Shown here: positions 63,439 through 64,000 of the stretch, in pieces
Layout of the letters: every line of letters begins with the position of its first letter
Numbering within the stretch: position 1 is the stretch's first letter
Source: Streptomyces sp. NBC_01267
GTDB taxonomy: Bacteria > Actinomycetota > Actinomycetes > Streptomycetales > Streptomycetaceae
Direction of reading: 5' to 3'
Assembly (NCBI RefSeq): GCF_036241575.1
Contig: NZ_CP108455.1
Location: 6,617,001-6,681,000 of the forward strand
DNA length: 64,000 nt
The notes under the pieces: generated by a model
The model's database searches: none
What the model was told of the DNA's origin: nothing
The model's input: the letters and a program-made list of their open reading frames with translations, nothing else
Position numbers and translations under genes: made by a program

Positions 63439-64000
63439 ATGGCGGACACCCGCAATGCGGATCTGACCTTTGGCGCTACTGACTACCTCGTCAGTATGGC
63501 GCCACTCAACACCATTTCCCCCACCGGTTTCGCTGACCTTGCTGACCCGTGGCAGTGCCTTGGGTGGGTGACCACCGACGGCGGGCTTTTCAAGATTACC
63601 GAAGAGACCAAGGACATCGAGGCGGCTGGCAGCCTGGAGCCCATTCGTACTCTTCTGACGAAGAGCACGAAGAGCCTTCAGGTCACCTTCCTGGAGGGTA
63701 TTAACCCTCTCGTCCGCAGCCTGTACGACAACGTTCCGGCGTCCCTGCTGAAGCCGACGACCGACATGGCGTCGTACGACCTCCCAGACCAGCCGAACGA
63801 CCTCCGCTATGCATTCTGCTTCGACACCATGGACGGTGACAAGCAGATGCGCCTCTACATGCCGAACGGAAAGGTCACCGAGAGGGGCGACGAACAGCCG
63901 CAGACCGGTGACGCTATGTCCGTGGAAATGACTTTCACGTTCTACAAGGGCGCCACCGGAAACGCTGTGAAGCGCATCCTCTCGTATGGCGGCGTCGACG
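63439..64000 (+). CDS. Major tail protein (3' end outside window)
   Basis: The first 187 residues are visible. DLTFGATDYLVSMAPLN, KITEETKDIEAAGSLEPIR and VTERGDEQPQTGDAMSVEMTFTFYKG are typical of phage tail tube proteins of the gpV type. TTGGAGG seven bases before the ATG. The frame is open at the right edge. Confidence 0.87.
   Translation, partial: MADTRNADLTFGATDYLVSMAPLNTISPTGFADLADPWQCLGWVTTDGGLFKITEETKDIEAAGSLEPIRTLLTKSTKSLQVTFLEGINPLVRSLYDNVPASLLKPTTDMASYDLPDQPNDLRYAFCFDTMDGDKQMRLYMPNGKVTERGDEQPQTGDAMSVEMTFTFYKGATGNAVKRILSYGGVD

Larger units (their letters stand above)
49913..64000 (+). mobile_element. Prophage, left part (continues beyond window)
   Basis: Begins at attL with a serine integrase, followed by a non-coding RNA/hairpin region, lysogeny-type small genes and a rightward late operon for packaging, head and tail start. 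GC is lower and third-position A/T more frequent than in the host part. All head genes look intact in frame, so the prophage may be functional. Confidence 0.93.

Overview
High-GC DNA with dense genes, frequent GTG starts, leaderless-looking promoters and typical actinomycete families (SARP, PucR, class E/F sortase, srs-type phenolic lipid operon) indicates a Streptomyces chromosome. Positions 1 to about 49,912 are host DNA. From about 49,913 to the right edge is the left part of an integrated temperate siphovirus-type prophage, with visibly lower GC and different codon use. Its right end lies outside the window.

Host, left to right. 1-2718: cell-surface glycan genes (a membrane protein cut by the left edge, GtrA, GT2 glycosyltransferase). 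2939-5491: FUSC exporter plus MarR regulator with a candidate operator. 5541-9204: an srsABC-like phenolic lipid operon (type III PKS, methyltransferase, flavoprotein hydroxylase) divergent from a UbiA prenyltransferase. 9294-12640: D,D-carboxypeptidase, small surface protein with class F sortase, HhH-GPD protein. 12781-17534: second aromatic acid exporter, then an aspT-aspD pair that could run an aspartate/alanine proton-motive cycle. 17702-23504: MerR-HTH/TOBE protein, PucR regulator, and a two-gene molybdenum hydroxylase whose Fe-S and Mo subunits are fused. 23642-27085: secreted protein and metE with a cobalamin riboswitch. 27392-37885: Rhs polymorphic toxin gene with a candidate immunity gene, divergent from a secreted FG-GAP protein. 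38061-42499: CorA, HTH_42 protein, LysR, tautomerase, C39-like peptidase. 42747-47399: SARP-NACHT-membrane fusion, GNAT, LuxR-type regulator. 47536-49922: two acyl-CoA ligase genes, the second cut by the prophage.

Prophage. The large serine integrase begins at the attL junction inside the host acyl-CoA ligase codons for the FYHCFG motif. As I recall it, this is the same target as phage R4 attB, but the integrase does not look like R4 Sre. About 1.15 kb of non-coding DNA follows. It holds a 28-bp palindrome with two DnaA boxes, a 93-nt near-perfect hairpin, tRNA-Met and tRNA-Pro, a tRNA-Tyr-like gene and a tRNA-like element with an 11-nt anticodon-position loop. Next come a reverse-strand lipoprotein (probable lysogenic conversion gene), HNH nuclease, a small hypothetical protein, a stand-alone prim-pol-like protein and a 50-residue membrane protein. 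The late operon then runs rightwards: small and large terminase, portal, MuF-like protein, scaffold, decoration protein, major capsid protein, head-tail connectors and the start of the major tail protein. No lysis, tail-fibre, repressor or helicase gene is visible in the window.

Functions are assigned by reading translated sequence and recalling family hallmarks. No database search was run.
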